A stretch of 64,000 nt of DNA from Chloroflexota bacterium (GTDB lineage: Bacteria; Chloroflexota; FW602-bin22; JACPRP01), in contig JACQUC010000252.1 in NCBI GenBank assembly GCA_016210495.1, positions 1 through 64,000 of the forward strand, in the 5' to 3' direction. Positions within the stretch are counted from its first letter, which is position 1. The number at the start of each line of letters is the position of its first letter. The position numbers were made by a program, and so were the translations under genes. This document shows positions 1-7,329 of the stretch, one piece after another. Under the pieces are notes generated by a model. It was not told the DNA's origin. It was given only the letters and a program-made list of their open reading frames with translations, and ran no database searches.

Positions 1-1
1 G

Positions 2-112
2 CCCTGGATCAGCCTTACTTACGATGGCTTTGCCGACAAGGTAAACCCGGAACGGATCGCCGACTTCGCCGAGCAAATAGGGCAATTCCCTCTCCCTCTG
101 GGAGAGGGTTAG
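2..112 (+). CDS. C-terminal end of an unknown protein, cut by the window edge
   Basis: Frame 2 is open from the first base to a TAG at 110-112 and reads as the last 36 residues of a protein. The stretch PWISLTYDGFADKVNPERI is weakly reminiscent of the C-terminal end of 2-hydroxyacyl-CoA dehydratase or its activase, but this is too short to assign a family. The final residues (FPLPLGEG) and the stop codon come from a palindromic intergenic repeat at 86-118, so the natural end may have been replaced when that repeat inserted. Confidence 0.45.
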   Translation, partial: PWISLTYDGFADKVNPERIADFAEQIGQFPLPLGEG

Positions 113-118
113 GATGAG
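86..118. repeat. Palindromic intergenic repeat with CCCTCTCCC/GGGAGAGGG core
   Basis: CCCTCTCCC and GGGAGAGGG face each other around a short loop, followed by GTTAGGATGAGGG. The same unit occurs in the opposite orientation at 47018-47050. It can fold as a hairpin and could end transcription of the upstream gene, although no T-run follows. Confidence 0.6.
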
Positions 119-197
119 GGCGCGCCTGCTCGTAAGCAAATGACCATTGGTGCATTACGCTTTCGGACCTGTTTGGGGACGAGCGGCCCGCGCATGG

Positions 198-203
198 TAT
201 AAT
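198..203 (+). promoter_or_regulatory. Extended -10 promoter upstream of ychF
   Basis: TATAAT at 198-203 is preceded by TG one base upstream (ATGGTATAAT), an extended -10 element. There is no good -35 hexamer at 16-18 bases. A transcript would start near 210, leaving a 5' leader of about 30 bases before the ychF ATG. Confidence 0.45.
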
Positions 204-241
204 TCGCGGGCATCTGTTTCATTGGAGGATTGAACCGCATA

Positions 242-1339
242 ATGGAAATTGGGATAATGGGTCTGCCGGGCGCCGGCAAGACCGTCGTGTTCAACGCTTT
301 GAGCCGGGCCAAGGTGCCCGTGGCCACGTATTCGGCGCCATCTACCGAGCCGAACCGTGCCGTTGTGAAGGTGCCTGATGCGCGGCTGAGCGCGCTGGCG
401 GATATGTACAGGCCACGCAAGGTGACGCCGGCAGAGGTGAACTACGCCGACGTCGCCGGATTGGCGCAAGGGATGGGCAGAAACGGCCACGGCGCGCAGT
501 TGTTGGCTCAATTGCGCACCAGCGATGCGCTGCTGATGGTTGTCCGCGGTTTCACGGACGATGCCGTAGCGCATCCGCACGGCATTGTCGACCCCGAAGC
601 TGACCTGGACGTGCTGACCACTGAGATGCTGCTAGCCGACCTTGGCGTGGTGGAAAAGCGGCTGGAACGTCTGGACAAAGAGGTGCGTCACGCCAGGGGG
701 CCCGAGGCCGAGCAGCAGAAGAGGGAAAGGGAGCACGCGCTGCTGAAGGCGATTCAGGTCACTCTGGACGAAGGCAAGCCCGTTAGATCGGTTGAGATGG
801 ATGGGGACGACGACAGGCTGTTGCGCGGCTATGGGTTCCTGACGCAGAAACCCTGGGTCATCCTGCTCAACACGGACGACAGCGGCGCCAAGAATGGTGT
901 TCTTGGACGGTTGCAGACCCGTTGGGGAGATGCCAGGACCAGGGTCGAGCCGATTGCGGGCAAACTGGAGATGGACCTGGCGGAGCTTTCGAGCGCAGAG
1001 GCTGCCGAGTTCATGGCCGCCTGGGAGGTGGCCGAGCCGGCGTTGGATCGTGTCATTCAACTCTCCTACGAATTGCTGGATCTCATTTCGTTCTTCACGG
1101 TTGGCGACGACGAGGTGCGGGCGTGGACGGTGCGGCGGGGATCTAGCGCGGTGGACGCGGCCGGAGCGATCCACACCGGCATCGCCAAGGCGTTCATCAG
1201 GGCCGAGGTGGTTGCCTGGGATGACCTTTTGGACTGCGGTGGCCTGGTAGAGTCACGAAAGCGCGGAGTGCTGCGTTCGGAGGGCCGCACCTACGTAGTG
1301 CGGGATGGAGATGTGGCGCATTTTCTTCACAATGCTTAG
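242..1339 (+). CDS. ychF: YchF/OLA1-family P-loop ATPase
   Basis: Obg-related P-loop protein of about 365 residues, the usual length of YchF. The N-terminus holds the Walker A motif GLPGAGKT and NADVAGL-type switch region ([11 protein letters not shown]). The middle is a helical insertion (residues about 130-200, [13 protein letters not shown]), and the C-terminal TGS-like domain begins near [17 protein letters not shown] and ends with the family's [10 protein letters not shown]. YchF proteins prefer ATP, bind ribosomes and are linked to stress responses. I start at ATG 242 because GGAGG at 224-228 lies too close to the alternative TTG at 230. The stop overlaps the start of the histidine kinase by 8 bases, so the two are probably co-translated. 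Confidence 0.93.
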   Translation: MEIGIMGLPGAGKTVVFNALSRAKVPVATYSAPSTEPNRAVVKVPDARLSALADMYRPRKVTPAEVNYADVAGLAQGMGRNGHGAQLLAQLRTSDALLMVVRGFTDDAVAHPHGIVDPEADLDVLTTEMLLADLGVVEKRLERLDKEVRHARGPEAEQQKREREHALLKAIQVTLDEGKPVRSVEMDGDDDRLLRGYGFLTQKPWVILLNTDDSGAKNGVLGRLQTRWGDARTRVEPIAGKLEMDLAELSSAEAAEFMAAWEVAEPALDRVIQLSYELLDLISFFTVGDDEVRAWTVRRGSSAVDAAGAIHTGIAKAFIRAEVVAWDDLLDCGGLVESRKRGVLRSEGRTYVVRDGDVAHFLHNA

Positions 1340-2432
1340 ACGCGGGCAGAGTGCGAGCGGAAACGTGAGCGGCATAGAGAGCCAGCGCGCGACGCCTAGT
1401 GCGGATATTGGTGAGCAGGATAGGCACGTGGCTATCCGCATCCTGCTGGTGATGGTCGCTACCATATTCACGGCAGAGTTGGCGATTATGATGCTCCTGT
1501 ACCGCAGCGCCGACCAGTGGCAGGGCATAGTGAATGGCCTACTAGATAGCGTGTTGCTGGTCGTGGTGCTGTACCCTATCCTGTATCTGCTGGTCTATCA
1601 GCCTTTGCTAGCGCAGATCAGGGAGCGCAAGCGAGCCGAGGCCGAGCTCAGACGGGCACGCGACGAGCTGGAGTCGCGGGTTGAGGCTCGTACGGCGGAG
1701 CTGCAGCAAACCAACGAGGAGCTGCGGGTCGAGATCGCACAGCGCAAGCGGGCGGAACAGTTCCGAGAGGAGTACACCCACACCATCTCCCACGATCTCA
1801 GGGCGCCTTTGATGATCATCCAAGGACAGGCGCAATTCTTGCGGTGGGAGCAAGAGAAAGGCCAATCGGCGGGCGACCAGCGAGGGTGCCTGGAAGCTAT
1901 TGTTGGGAGTGCGAAACAGATGAACGCGATGATCCAGGACCTGGTCGACTCGGCGCATTTGGAGGCAGGACAACTGGTGCTTGATAGGGTGCCTGTGGAT
2001 CTTCGGACGACAGTCTTCGACCTGCTCGAGCGGGCAAGAGGGATAATGGACGTCGCGCAGGTCAAGGTCGGGATTCCGGTTGACCTACCCATCGTGAGCG
2101 CCGACCCCAACCGCCTCGAACGAATCCTATTGAATCTTCTAAGCAACGCCCTGAAGTACTCACCCCAGGGGAGCGAAGTCGCCGTTTCGCTCGGCAGAGT
2201 GGGCGACGAGGTGGTGGTCTCGGTAGCCGATCGTGGCGCGGGCATTACTCAAGAAGACCTTACCCACATATTCGAGCGCTTTTACAGACCGAAGGGCGGG
2301 CGAAAGGCCGGTGGCCTGGGCCTTGGCCTGTACATTACCAAGATGCTGGTGAGAGCTCACAGCGGACGCATCTGGGCCGAGAGCGAGGTGGGCAAGGGCA
2401 GCACATTCCATTTCACGCTACCCATTGCGTAG
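1332..2432 (+). CDS. Membrane-anchored sensor histidine kinase
   Basis: A 366-residue transmitter kinase. Two membrane segments lie near the N-terminus (about residues 36-55 and 68-90) with almost no extracytoplasmic loop. A coiled coil follows ([22 protein letters not shown]), then the HisKA domain with the phosphoacceptor His in [12 protein letters not shown], and a HATPase domain with N box [11 protein letters not shown]1 VADRGAGI, F box FERFYRP and G2 GGLGLGLYI. There is no HAMP, PAS or receiver domain. The tiny sensor region suggests it reads a membrane or intracellular signal. No response regulator is adjacent; the lone regulator in the window is at 24670. ATG 1332 is chosen over ATG 1305 because it overlaps the ychF stop by only 8 bases. 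Confidence 0.9.
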   Translation: MLRRGQSASGNVSGIESQRATPSADIGEQDRHVAIRILLVMVATIFTAELAIMMLLYRSADQWQGIVNGLLDSVLLVVVLYPILYLLVYQPLLAQIRERKRAEAELRRARDELESRVEARTAELQQTNEELRVEIAQRKRAEQFREEYTHTISHDLRAPLMIIQGQAQFLRWEQEKGQSAGDQRGCLEAIVGSAKQMNAMIQDLVDSAHLEAGQLVLDRVPVDLRTTVFDLLERARGIMDVAQVKVGIPVDLPIVSADPNRLERILLNLLSNALKYSPQGSEVAVSLGRVGDEVVVSVADRGAGITQEDLTHIFERFYRPKGGRKAGGLGLGLYITKMLVRAHSGRIWAESEVGKGSTFHFTLPIA

Positions 2433-2454
2433 TCAGAAGCACAGCCATGAGTGT

Positions 2455-2973
2455 TCAGAAGATTACCTGGGTGCGATGGGTCTTATCGCCGCGTTGAAAC
2501 ACGATGTGGGCCGTGGCGCCGGACTGCAGCGTGGACAGCGCTCGCTCCACGTCGTCGGCGTTGGTGATAGGCCGCAGGTTGAGCTCGGTGATAATGTCGC
2601 CTGGCTGGATGCCTGCCCTCTGGGCTGGGGACCCGGGGCTGACCTTCCCGACGAAGGCTCCAAACACGGGAATCTGGCCTCTCTTGGCCAGGATGCGCGT
2701 GGCGTCGGCCACGGCCGCGCCCAACGAAACTTTGCCGGAGGCCGCGCCGGCAATCAATCTCTCCAAGCGGGGTCGGTCGAAGCCCACGACGATCTGGCCG
2801 TTCAATTCGATCACCGGCACGCCGCTCTGGCCGCTCTTGTTGACCATCTCGACGAGGGCATTTCGGTCGACGTCGACCGCCTTTTCGAGGTACGGAATAC
2901 CGCGTTGCGAAAGAAACTCCTTCGCCTGCTGGCAATACGGTCAGGTATGAGTTGTGTAGATCACTGCGTTCAT
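2455..2973 (-). CDS. Selenocysteine-containing glutaredoxin fused to a PDZ domain
   Basis: Read from ATG 2971-2973, the gene begins MNAVIYTTHT, meets an in-frame TGA at 2941-2943, and continues PYCQQAKEFLSQRGIPYLEK through to a normal stop at 2455, 172 residues in all. The TGA falls on the first cysteine of the glutaredoxin active site, so the motif reads U-P-Y-C. The following GVPVIELNGQIVVGFD is the glutaredoxin cis-Pro and C-terminal region. Residues about 95-172 (GAFVGKVSPGSPAQRAGIQPGDIITELN) form a PDZ domain as in HtrA proteases. A SECIS-like hairpin follows the TGA. TGA is an ordinary stop in neighbouring genes, so selenocysteine insertion is the best reading. A nonsense mutation is the alternative, but the reading frame downstream is fully intact. 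A -10 element only 8 bases upstream suggests a leaderless mRNA. Predicted role: thiol redox or protein quality control; partner unknown. Confidence 0.82.
2908..2924 (-). promoter_or_regulatory. Bacterial SECIS-like hairpin
   Basis: On the minus strand CGAAGGA (2924-2918) pairs with TCTTTCG (2914-2908) around the loop GTT, giving seven pairs including one G-U. The loop begins 23 bases after the in-frame TGA and starts with G. Known bacterial SECIS elements place the apical loop roughly 16-37 bases after the UGA with a G in the first two loop positions, so this fits. It lies inside the coding sequence, as expected for bacteria. Confidence 0.7.
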
Positions 2974-2981
2974 AGTTTACA

Positions 2982-2987
2982 ATTATA
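2982..2987 (-). promoter_or_regulatory. -10 element for the glutaredoxin gene (possibly leaderless)
   Basis: On the minus strand TATAAT spans 2987-2982, 8 bases before the ATG, so transcription should start at or very near the start codon. No Shine-Dalgarno sequence is seen. The -35 region is poor. The palindrome ACTTGACAAGT at 2992-3002 just upstream overlaps the divergent promoter and could be an operator. Confidence 0.4.
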
Positions 2988-2993
2988 CAATAC

Positions 2994-3022
2994 TTGACAA
3001 GTGGTTGGGGACTTGCTATATT
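2994..3022 (+). promoter_or_regulatory. Strong promoter facing away from the glutaredoxin gene
   Basis: TTGACA at 2994-2999 and TATATT at 3017-3022 are separated by 17 bases, close to the sigma-70 consensus. No plausible protein gene follows on this strand. The next 120 bases fold into nested stems, so the promoter most likely drives a small RNA. Confidence 0.6.
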
Positions 3023-3028
3023 AATGGC

Positions 3029-3147
3029 GGTCCCGAGGGTTGAGTACGGGCAATCGGAGCATCGAGTAAGTTGGCGCAGGTGGTCGCTAGCGCCGCCTAG
3101 GCGGAACAAAAAGATGCATGGACTAACGGAAAGACACTCGGGGCTTT
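3029..3147 (+). ncRNA. Candidate structured small RNA divergent from the selenoprotein
   Basis: Starting seven bases after a near-consensus -10, this stretch shows nested complementarity: GTCCCGAG (3030-3037) with CTCGGGGC (3137-3144); GTT-G-AGT (3039-3045) with ACTAAC (3122-3127); GCATC (3059-3063) with GATGC (3113-3117); GGCGC (3073-3077) with GCGCC (3090-3094). TTTATGTT follows the closing stem and may end transcription. It does not match tRNA-Sec, SRP RNA or tmRNA by eye, and is shorter than typical 6S RNA. Function unknown. It ends just before the 3' end of the facing zinc-ribbon gene. Confidence 0.45.
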
Positions 3148-3150
3148 ATG

Positions 3151-3438
3151 TTACGAGGCTATTCCGCCGTCGCTCATCGATGCCGGGTCACCGGCCGGAG
3201 CGGCAACGCCCTTGATCCTGTTGTATTCCACTTCCCCGAAACAATCCTTCGCAAACTGGCACCAGTCGATGCAAGACATCTTTCTGTCTTTGAAAACAGT
3301 CGTCTTACAGTTGGAGCAAGTGGTCTTTATCTCGTCCGTCCAGATCTCGACCTCTTCGCCGCAATTTGGACAGGGCGTGTACTCCGGCATCGGCGACTTC
3401 AGGCTTGTGCTGCCGGGACAGATGTTGTTGAATGCCAT
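3151..3438 (-). CDS. Small zinc-ribbon protein with a WCxxAKxC motif
   Basis: A 95-residue soluble protein. CPNCGEEVEIWTDEIKTTCSNC (two CxxC knuckles, residues about 22-43) forms a zinc ribbon, followed by SCIDWCQFAKDCFGEVEYNR with three more cysteines. Similar short proteins occur in many anaerobes, sometimes near redox genes; their function is not established. GAGGTG at 3445-3450 gives a good ribosome binding site for ATG 3438. The C-terminal 20 residues are low in conservation. It lies between the HU gene and the selenoprotein on the same strand. Confidence 0.75.
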   Translation of the reverse strand: MAFNNICPGSTSLKSPMPEYTPCPNCGEEVEIWTDEIKTTCSNCKTTVFKDRKMSCIDWCQFAKDCFGEVEYNRIKGVAAPAGDPASMSDGGIAS

Positions 3439-3599
3439 CTAGCACACCTCAAACGGTTATCTAGCACGTCAGTAGTATTTTACAGCATGAGACGAAAAAG
3501 AATAAGTGACTGAAGTCACACAAACTGGAGAAAAGCCATGCCAAATAAACGGCAGTTAGCTGAGGCCTGGTCATAATTGGCTGGGAGGAATCTGGGGGT

Positions 3600-3643
3600 G
3601 CGGGCGTCTCGCCCGCGAGGGGGCGGGCCCCGCTTTGCGGGGC
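3600..3643. repeat. Two tandem GC-rich hairpins downstream of the HU gene
   Basis: GCGGGCG (3600-3606) pairs with CGCCCGC (3610-3616), and GCCCCGC (3627-3633) pairs with GCGGGGC (3637-3643). They lie in the 278-base gap between the HU gene and the zinc-ribbon gene and could end transcription of the long leftward operon. No T-run follows. Nothing else is evident in 3439-3716. Confidence 0.5.
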
Positions 3644-3716
3644 GCTCCCGGCTCAACGTTCCCAGTCCGCTTTTGCGCGCCTTCTTGGATTAACGACCAT
3701 GCCTCAATTAGCTGGC

Positions 3717-4013
3717 CTAGCCTCTGTCGGAAGCAGCCCTCCGAGCCAACGATTTCATCCAATAGCGGCTGGGCTTGAAAACCACGGCGGGGCGGGGAGG
3801 TAGCACGAGCTTCTCGCCCGTGTTGGGATTTCGGCCCATCTTCTCGCGGTGCTCCCGCAGCTCAAAGGTGCCGAAGCTGCTGAGGCTGACTCTCTCTCTC
3901 TCTTCGATGGCGGTAATTAGCGTCTGGAGCACGAGATCGACCGCTTCTTTGACCTCCCTCGGTCTGAGGCCGTTCTCCAAGGCGATTCTTTGGACCAGAT
4001 CGGACTTGTTCAC
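3717..4013 (-). CDS. hup: HU/IHF-family DNA-binding protein
   Basis: 98 residues with the complete HU fold: N-terminal helices MNKSDLVQRIALENGL, the signature VSLSSFGTFELREHREKMGRNPNTGE in the arm region, and FKPSRYWM in place of the usual FKPGK. It binds DNA without strong sequence preference and compacts or bends the chromosome. The start is GTG 4011-4013 with AAGGG upstream. A MITE-like element lies between it and gpsA, so it may have its own transcript. The C-terminus runs slightly past the usual HU length of 90. Confidence 0.92.
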   Translation of the reverse strand: MNKSDLVQRIALENGLRPREVKEAVDLVLQTLITAIEERERVSLSSFGTFELREHREKMGRNPNTGEKLVLPPRPAVVFKPSRYWMKSLARRAASDRG

Positions 4014-4038
4014 GGTGCACCCTTATTGCTGGCGCGGG

Positions 4039-4162
4039 TAGTGTACGCTAGATTGCAGAAATGCCTCACCCCCACGCCGCCCCAGGGCGGACAGCGGACG
4101 TCTCCCGCCGTGCGGGATCCCGTTCGGGACGCCCCTACGTTTCTGCAATAGTTCGTACAGTA
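4039..4162. mobile_element. MITE-like element, copy 1
   Basis: The left end TAGTGTACGCTAGATTGCAG and the right end, read in reverse as TACTGTACGAACTATTGCAG, form imperfect terminal inverted repeats of about 24 bases with 19 matches. The interior holds a GGGCGGACAGCGGACGTC palindrome and a second small palindrome near GCGGGATCCCG. Related copies sit at 21568 and 32919. It has no coding capacity. Its right end lies inside the gpsA reading frame and supplies the last codons. Confidence 0.7.
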
Positions 4163-5190
4163 TCACTAATGAACGCCTCGATGCCGTGCAGCTCTCGCGT
4201 GGGTTCCCTAGACATCAACTCGACGACAGCCTGGCGGGGACTCTTGCCGAGGAATAGCACTTCGTAGACCAACTCGGCGATGGGCATCTCCACGCCATAG
4301 CGTTTGGCGAGCTCCCTGGCAGCGGCCGCCGTGGACACACCTTCGGCCACCATGCGCATCGAGGCCTGAATGTCGGCCAGGGAGCGGCCCCTGGCCAGTT
4401 CCTGGCCGACGTACCGATTCCGACTGTGCGGACTCGCGCACGTGGCGATCAGGTCTCCCAGACCGGCCAGGCCGGCAAAGGTGAGGGGATTGGCGCCCGC
4501 GGCGACGCCAAGCCGAGCCATTTCTGCCAGGCCACGCGTCAGGAAAGCAGCCTTCGCATTATCTCCAACACCGAGACCATCGCCGATCCCGGCACCCAAG
4601 GCTATGACGTTCTTTAGGGCGCCGCCAAGCTCGACGCCAACCACGTCCGGGTTGGTGTACACACGGAAACTGGGGGTTCCCAGGGTTTCCTGCACCAACG
4701 TGGCAACTTCCTGGTCTCGAGCCGCCACGACGGTTGTCGCCGGCAGCCCAGCGGCGATCTCCTTGGCCAGGTTGGGCCCGGAAAGCACAGCGACTCTGGG
4801 CGCAAGGGAAGCCGGAAGCACTTCCAGGATCACTTCAGACATTCGCTTGCAGGTGCCAACCTCCAGCCCCTTGGTCGCGCTCAGCACGATAGTGCTGGGC
4901 TGAAGATGTTGGCTCAACTGCCTGAGGTTGTCCCGCATAGTCTGGGCTGGCACGACGAGTAGCAGCAGCTCGCACCCCTCCAAGGCGATCTCCAAAGACG
5001 CCGTGATTACCAGACTATCCGGTAATCTTACGCCCGGAAGCGCTTTATTGTTCTCCCTGTCCCTGCCAAGGGTCATCGCCTCGTCCGGATGGCGCGCCCA
5101 TAGGGTTACATGAAGCTCCCTTTGGGACAACATGCGCGACAGAGTGGTGCCCCACATGCCTGTACCAATCACCGCGATTCGCTTCGCCAT
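4135..5190 (-). CDS. gpsA: NAD(P)-dependent glycerol-3-phosphate dehydrogenase
   Basis: 351 residues, slightly longer than the usual 330-340. The N-terminal Rossmann motif is IAVIGTGMWGTTL; LSATKGLE, LSGPNLAKEIAAGLP and the catalytic-helix segment GALKNVIALGAGIGDGLGVGDNAKAAFLTRGLAEM are all present, with the active-site Lys in ALKNV. It reduces dihydroxyacetone phosphate to sn-glycerol-3-phosphate, the backbone for phospholipids, which the adjacent plsY product acylates. I start at ATG 5190 (GAGG at 5196-5199) rather than the longer open frame. The last residues are encoded by the terminal repeat of a MITE-like element, so the native C-terminus has probably been altered without loss of the core. 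Confidence 0.93.
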   Translation of the reverse strand: MAKRIAVIGTGMWGTTLSRMLSQRELHVTLWARHPDEAMTLGRDRENNKALPGVRLPDSLVITASLEIALEGCELLLLVVPAQTMRDNLRQLSQHLQPSTIVLSATKGLEVGTCKRMSEVILEVLPASLAPRVAVLSGPNLAKEIAAGLPATTVVAARDQEVATLVQETLGTPSFRVYTNPDVVGVELGGALKNVIALGAGIGDGLGVGDNAKAAFLTRGLAEMARLGVAAGANPLTFAGLAGLGDLIATCASPHSRNRYVGQELARGRSLADIQASMRMVAEGVSTAAAARELAKRYGVEMPIAELVYEVLFLGKSPRQAVVELMSREPTRELHGIEAFISDTVRTIAET

Positions 5191-5271
5191 TATTACCTCA
5201 CAACACGACGCATTCTTGGTGCGCTCACAGGGAGCATCGAAGGAAATGACGTCGTTGGCCTGGCAGCGACA

Positions 5272-5296
5272 GGGCAACCACGCAGGGTTGCCCCTA
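5272..5296. repeat. Hairpin repeat GGGCAACC/GGGTTGCCC (family A)
   Basis: GGGCAACC, a five-base ACGCA loop and GGGTTGCCCC form a hairpin between plsY and gpsA. The same unit recurs at 21199, 34493, and in altered form near 25095 and 54187, usually followed by CTAC. It is a dispersed intergenic hairpin. Nothing else is evident in the gap 5191-5330. Confidence 0.7.
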
Positions 5297-5330
5297 AGAG
5301 ACGTCGCCGCAAATGTTGCCTGATCACGTG

Positions 5331-5978
5331 CTATGTCCCGCTCCTGCCGGTCTTACCGGCTACCGGCTCCGCCGGACGGCCGATCTTGCGCTCTGTTCCG
5401 GCGAGCAGGCGCGCAATGTTAGCCCGATGCCGAAAGATAACTAGCCCAGCCGCCGTGAAAAAGAATAGGAGGTACTCAACGGGGGATCCTACCATCAGCG
5501 TCCAGGCAAGAGCGAAGATAGAAATGAGTGTTGCGCCCACGATGGAGCCGAGGGAGACGTAGCGGGTCAAAGCCATGACGGCGATGCCGACGACGGCTCC
5601 CGGAAGCGCTGGCCAGGGAAGGAGGGCGAGCGCGACGCCAACGGCGCTGGAGACTCCCCTACCGCCTTTCCAGTTAATGTACACCGACCAGTTGTGTCCA
5701 ACCAGAGCCGCGAGTCCGCAGGCAACCTCTGCCAGCGGGGCTTGAGTAAGCCAGCGAGCAAGAAGCACGGGAAGCACAGCTTTGGCGATGTCCGACACCA
5801 GTACCGCCATTGAGGCTGTCCAGCCCAGGGTTCGCTGGGCGTTGGCCGCGCCGATGTTCCCGCTGCCGTATTCACGGATGTCGATTCCCCTGGTTAGCTT
5901 GCCGATGACCAAGGCGACGGGAATGGCGCCCATCAGGTAGGCCAGTAGTGTCAGGGCCGCGTAAATCCCAATGGCCAA
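5331..5978 (-). CDS. plsY: Acyl-phosphate:glycerol-3-phosphate acyltransferase
   Basis: 215-residue integral membrane protein with about five hydrophobic segments. The conserved PlsY motifs are present: SGNIGAANAQRTLG (residues about 39-52), GHNWSVYINWKGGRGVSSA (about 93-111) and a third near YVSLGSIVGA. It transfers an acyl group from acyl phosphate to glycerol-3-phosphate to make lysophosphatidic acid, the first step of phospholipid synthesis. The start is TTG 5976-5978 behind AAAGGAG, six bases after der. gpsA, which makes its substrate, lies next in the operon. Confidence 0.93.
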   Translation of the reverse strand: MAIGIYAALTLLAYLMGAIPVALVIGKLTRGIDIREYGSGNIGAANAQRTLGWTASMAVLVSDIAKAVLPVLLARWLTQAPLAEVACGLAALVGHNWSVYINWKGGRGVSSAVGVALALLPWPALPGAVVGIAVMALTRYVSLGSIVGATLISIFALAWTLMVGSPVEYLLFFFTAAGLVIFRHRANIARLLAGTERKIGRPAEPVAGKTGRSGT

Positions 5979-5984
5979 GGGCCG

Positions 5985-7310
5985 TTACTCCTTTCGCTCC
6001 GCGCGCCCGCGGAATGTCAACCGGAGAGGTGTACCTTCGAACGCAAAGTGCTCCCTGATGCGGTTCTCGAGGAAGCGCTCGTACGAGAAATGGACGAGCT
6101 TGGGATCGTTGACAAAGAACACGAAGGTCGGGGGGCCGACGCTCGACTGGGTCGCGTAGTAGATCTTCAAGGGCTTTCCTTTGACGGCGGGAGGCGCGTG
6201 GGAATGCAGGGCATCGGCAACAACTTGATTGAGCAGGCCGGTGGGAATTCGCTTCTGCCTTTCCTCTTTGATCCGCAAAGCGACGTCCAGCAACTGGCCG
6301 ACGCGTTGGCCGGTTTTGGCCGACACGAAAAGGATGGGCGCCCAGGGCGTGAACTTAAACTGTTCCCTGACCTGGCGGGCGTAGACGACGTAGGTTTGGT
6401 CCGTTTTCTTGACCAGGTCCCATTTGTTCACGACGATGGCTAGCCCCTTGCCGGCTTCTCGCACATGACCCGCGATGTGGGTGTCCTGGTCGGTTACCCC
6501 CTCGACGGCGTCGATAAGAAGGAGCGCGACGTCAGAACGATCGATTGCACGCAGGGCGCGCAGGACGCTGTACCTTTCGACGCCCGCCGCAATTCTGCCT
6601 CGCCGCCGGATGCCCGCGGTATCTATGAGCATGATCGGCCTTCCGCCGTGCTCGACGAGCGTGTCGATGGCATCACGCGTTGTCCCTGGCACTTCGGAGA
6701 CGACGACGCGATCCTGGCCGAGAAAGGTGTTGAGCAGCGACGACTTGCCGACGTTGGGTCTGCCGACGATGGCCACGCTGACGACTTCCTCAACCTCTTC
6801 GACGCGAATCTCAGTAGGAAGCAGCGCCACTATCGCATCCAACAGGTCGCCGGTGCCGGTGCCATGGAGGGCAGAAACAGGAAACACGTCGCCAACACCC
6901 AAACGGTAGAACTGCGTGGCGTCGATGCGACGTTCCTGACTGTCCGCCTTATTGGCAACCACGACCAGGGGCTTCTCAGCGCGACGCAAAACGTCGGCGA
7001 TTTCAAAGTCGACCGGCGTGAGGCCATCCCTGGCGTCGACCATGAGGGCGATGACGTCGGCCTCCTCGATGGCCAGCCGGGCCTGCTGGCGAACGAGATG
7101 GGAGATATCTTCTCCCGGTCCCAGCTCCAGTCCTCCTGTGTCGACGAGCGTGAATTCTCTTCCGGCCCAATCTGCGTCGGCGTAAAGTCTATCTCGCGTC
7201 GTTCCCGGGATATCCTCCACGATGGCTACCCTGGCACCTACCAGGCGATTAAAAAGGGTAGATTTGCCGACGTTGGGCCTGCCCACGATCGCCACCAACG
7301 GCTTCGGCAT
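5985..7310 (-). CDS. der: Ribosome assembly GTPase Der (EngA)
   Basis: 441 residues with two tandem GTPase domains: the first with GRPNVGKST (residues about 9-17), DTGG and NKAD; the second with GRPNVGKSS (about 182-190), DTAGI and NKWD. A KH-like C-terminal domain carries the family segment KIYYATQSSVGPPTFVFFVNDPKLVHFSYERFLENRIRE, read as shorter conserved blocks. Der acts in maturation of the 50S ribosomal subunit. GGAGG precedes the ATG. It is followed after 6 bases by plsY and preceded after 19 bases by cdaR, so it belongs to the same operon. Confidence 0.96.
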   Translation of the reverse strand: MPKPLVAIVGRPNVGKSTLFNRLVGARVAIVEDIPGTTRDRLYADADWAGREFTLVDTGGLELGPGEDISHLVRQQARLAIEEADVIALMVDARDGLTPVDFEIADVLRRAEKPLVVVANKADSQERRIDATQFYRLGVGDVFPVSALHGTGTGDLLDAIVALLPTEIRVEEVEEVVSVAIVGRPNVGKSSLLNTFLGQDRVVVSEVPGTTRDAIDTLVEHGGRPIMLIDTAGIRRRGRIAAGVERYSVLRALRAIDRSDVALLLIDAVEGVTDQDTHIAGHVREAGKGLAIVVNKWDLVKKTDQTYVVYARQVREQFKFTPWAPILFVSAKTGQRVGQLLDVALRIKEERQKRIPTGLLNQVVADALHSHAPPAVKGKPLKIYYATQSSVGPPTFVFFVNDPKLVHFSYERFLENRIREHFAFEGTPLRLTFRGRAERKE

Positions 7311-7329
7311 AGGGTAAACCTCCAGAGTT

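Noticed and set aside
2941..2943. UGA reassigned to Trp or Gly across the genome
   Set aside because: Many clear genes in the window, such as mutM, serA and thiL, end with TGA at the expected family length. Reassignment would extend them.
2483..3109. A 208-residue minus-strand frame across the glutaredoxin gene
   Set aside because: It is in a different frame from the glutaredoxin-PDZ coding sequence, contains no known domain and lacks a ribosome site. The split gene is explained by the in-frame TGA.
3029..3147. tRNA-Sec gene beside the selenoprotein
   Set aside because: No TCA anticodon loop, no acceptor stem with a long extra arm, and no TTC-type T loop could be placed in the sequence.
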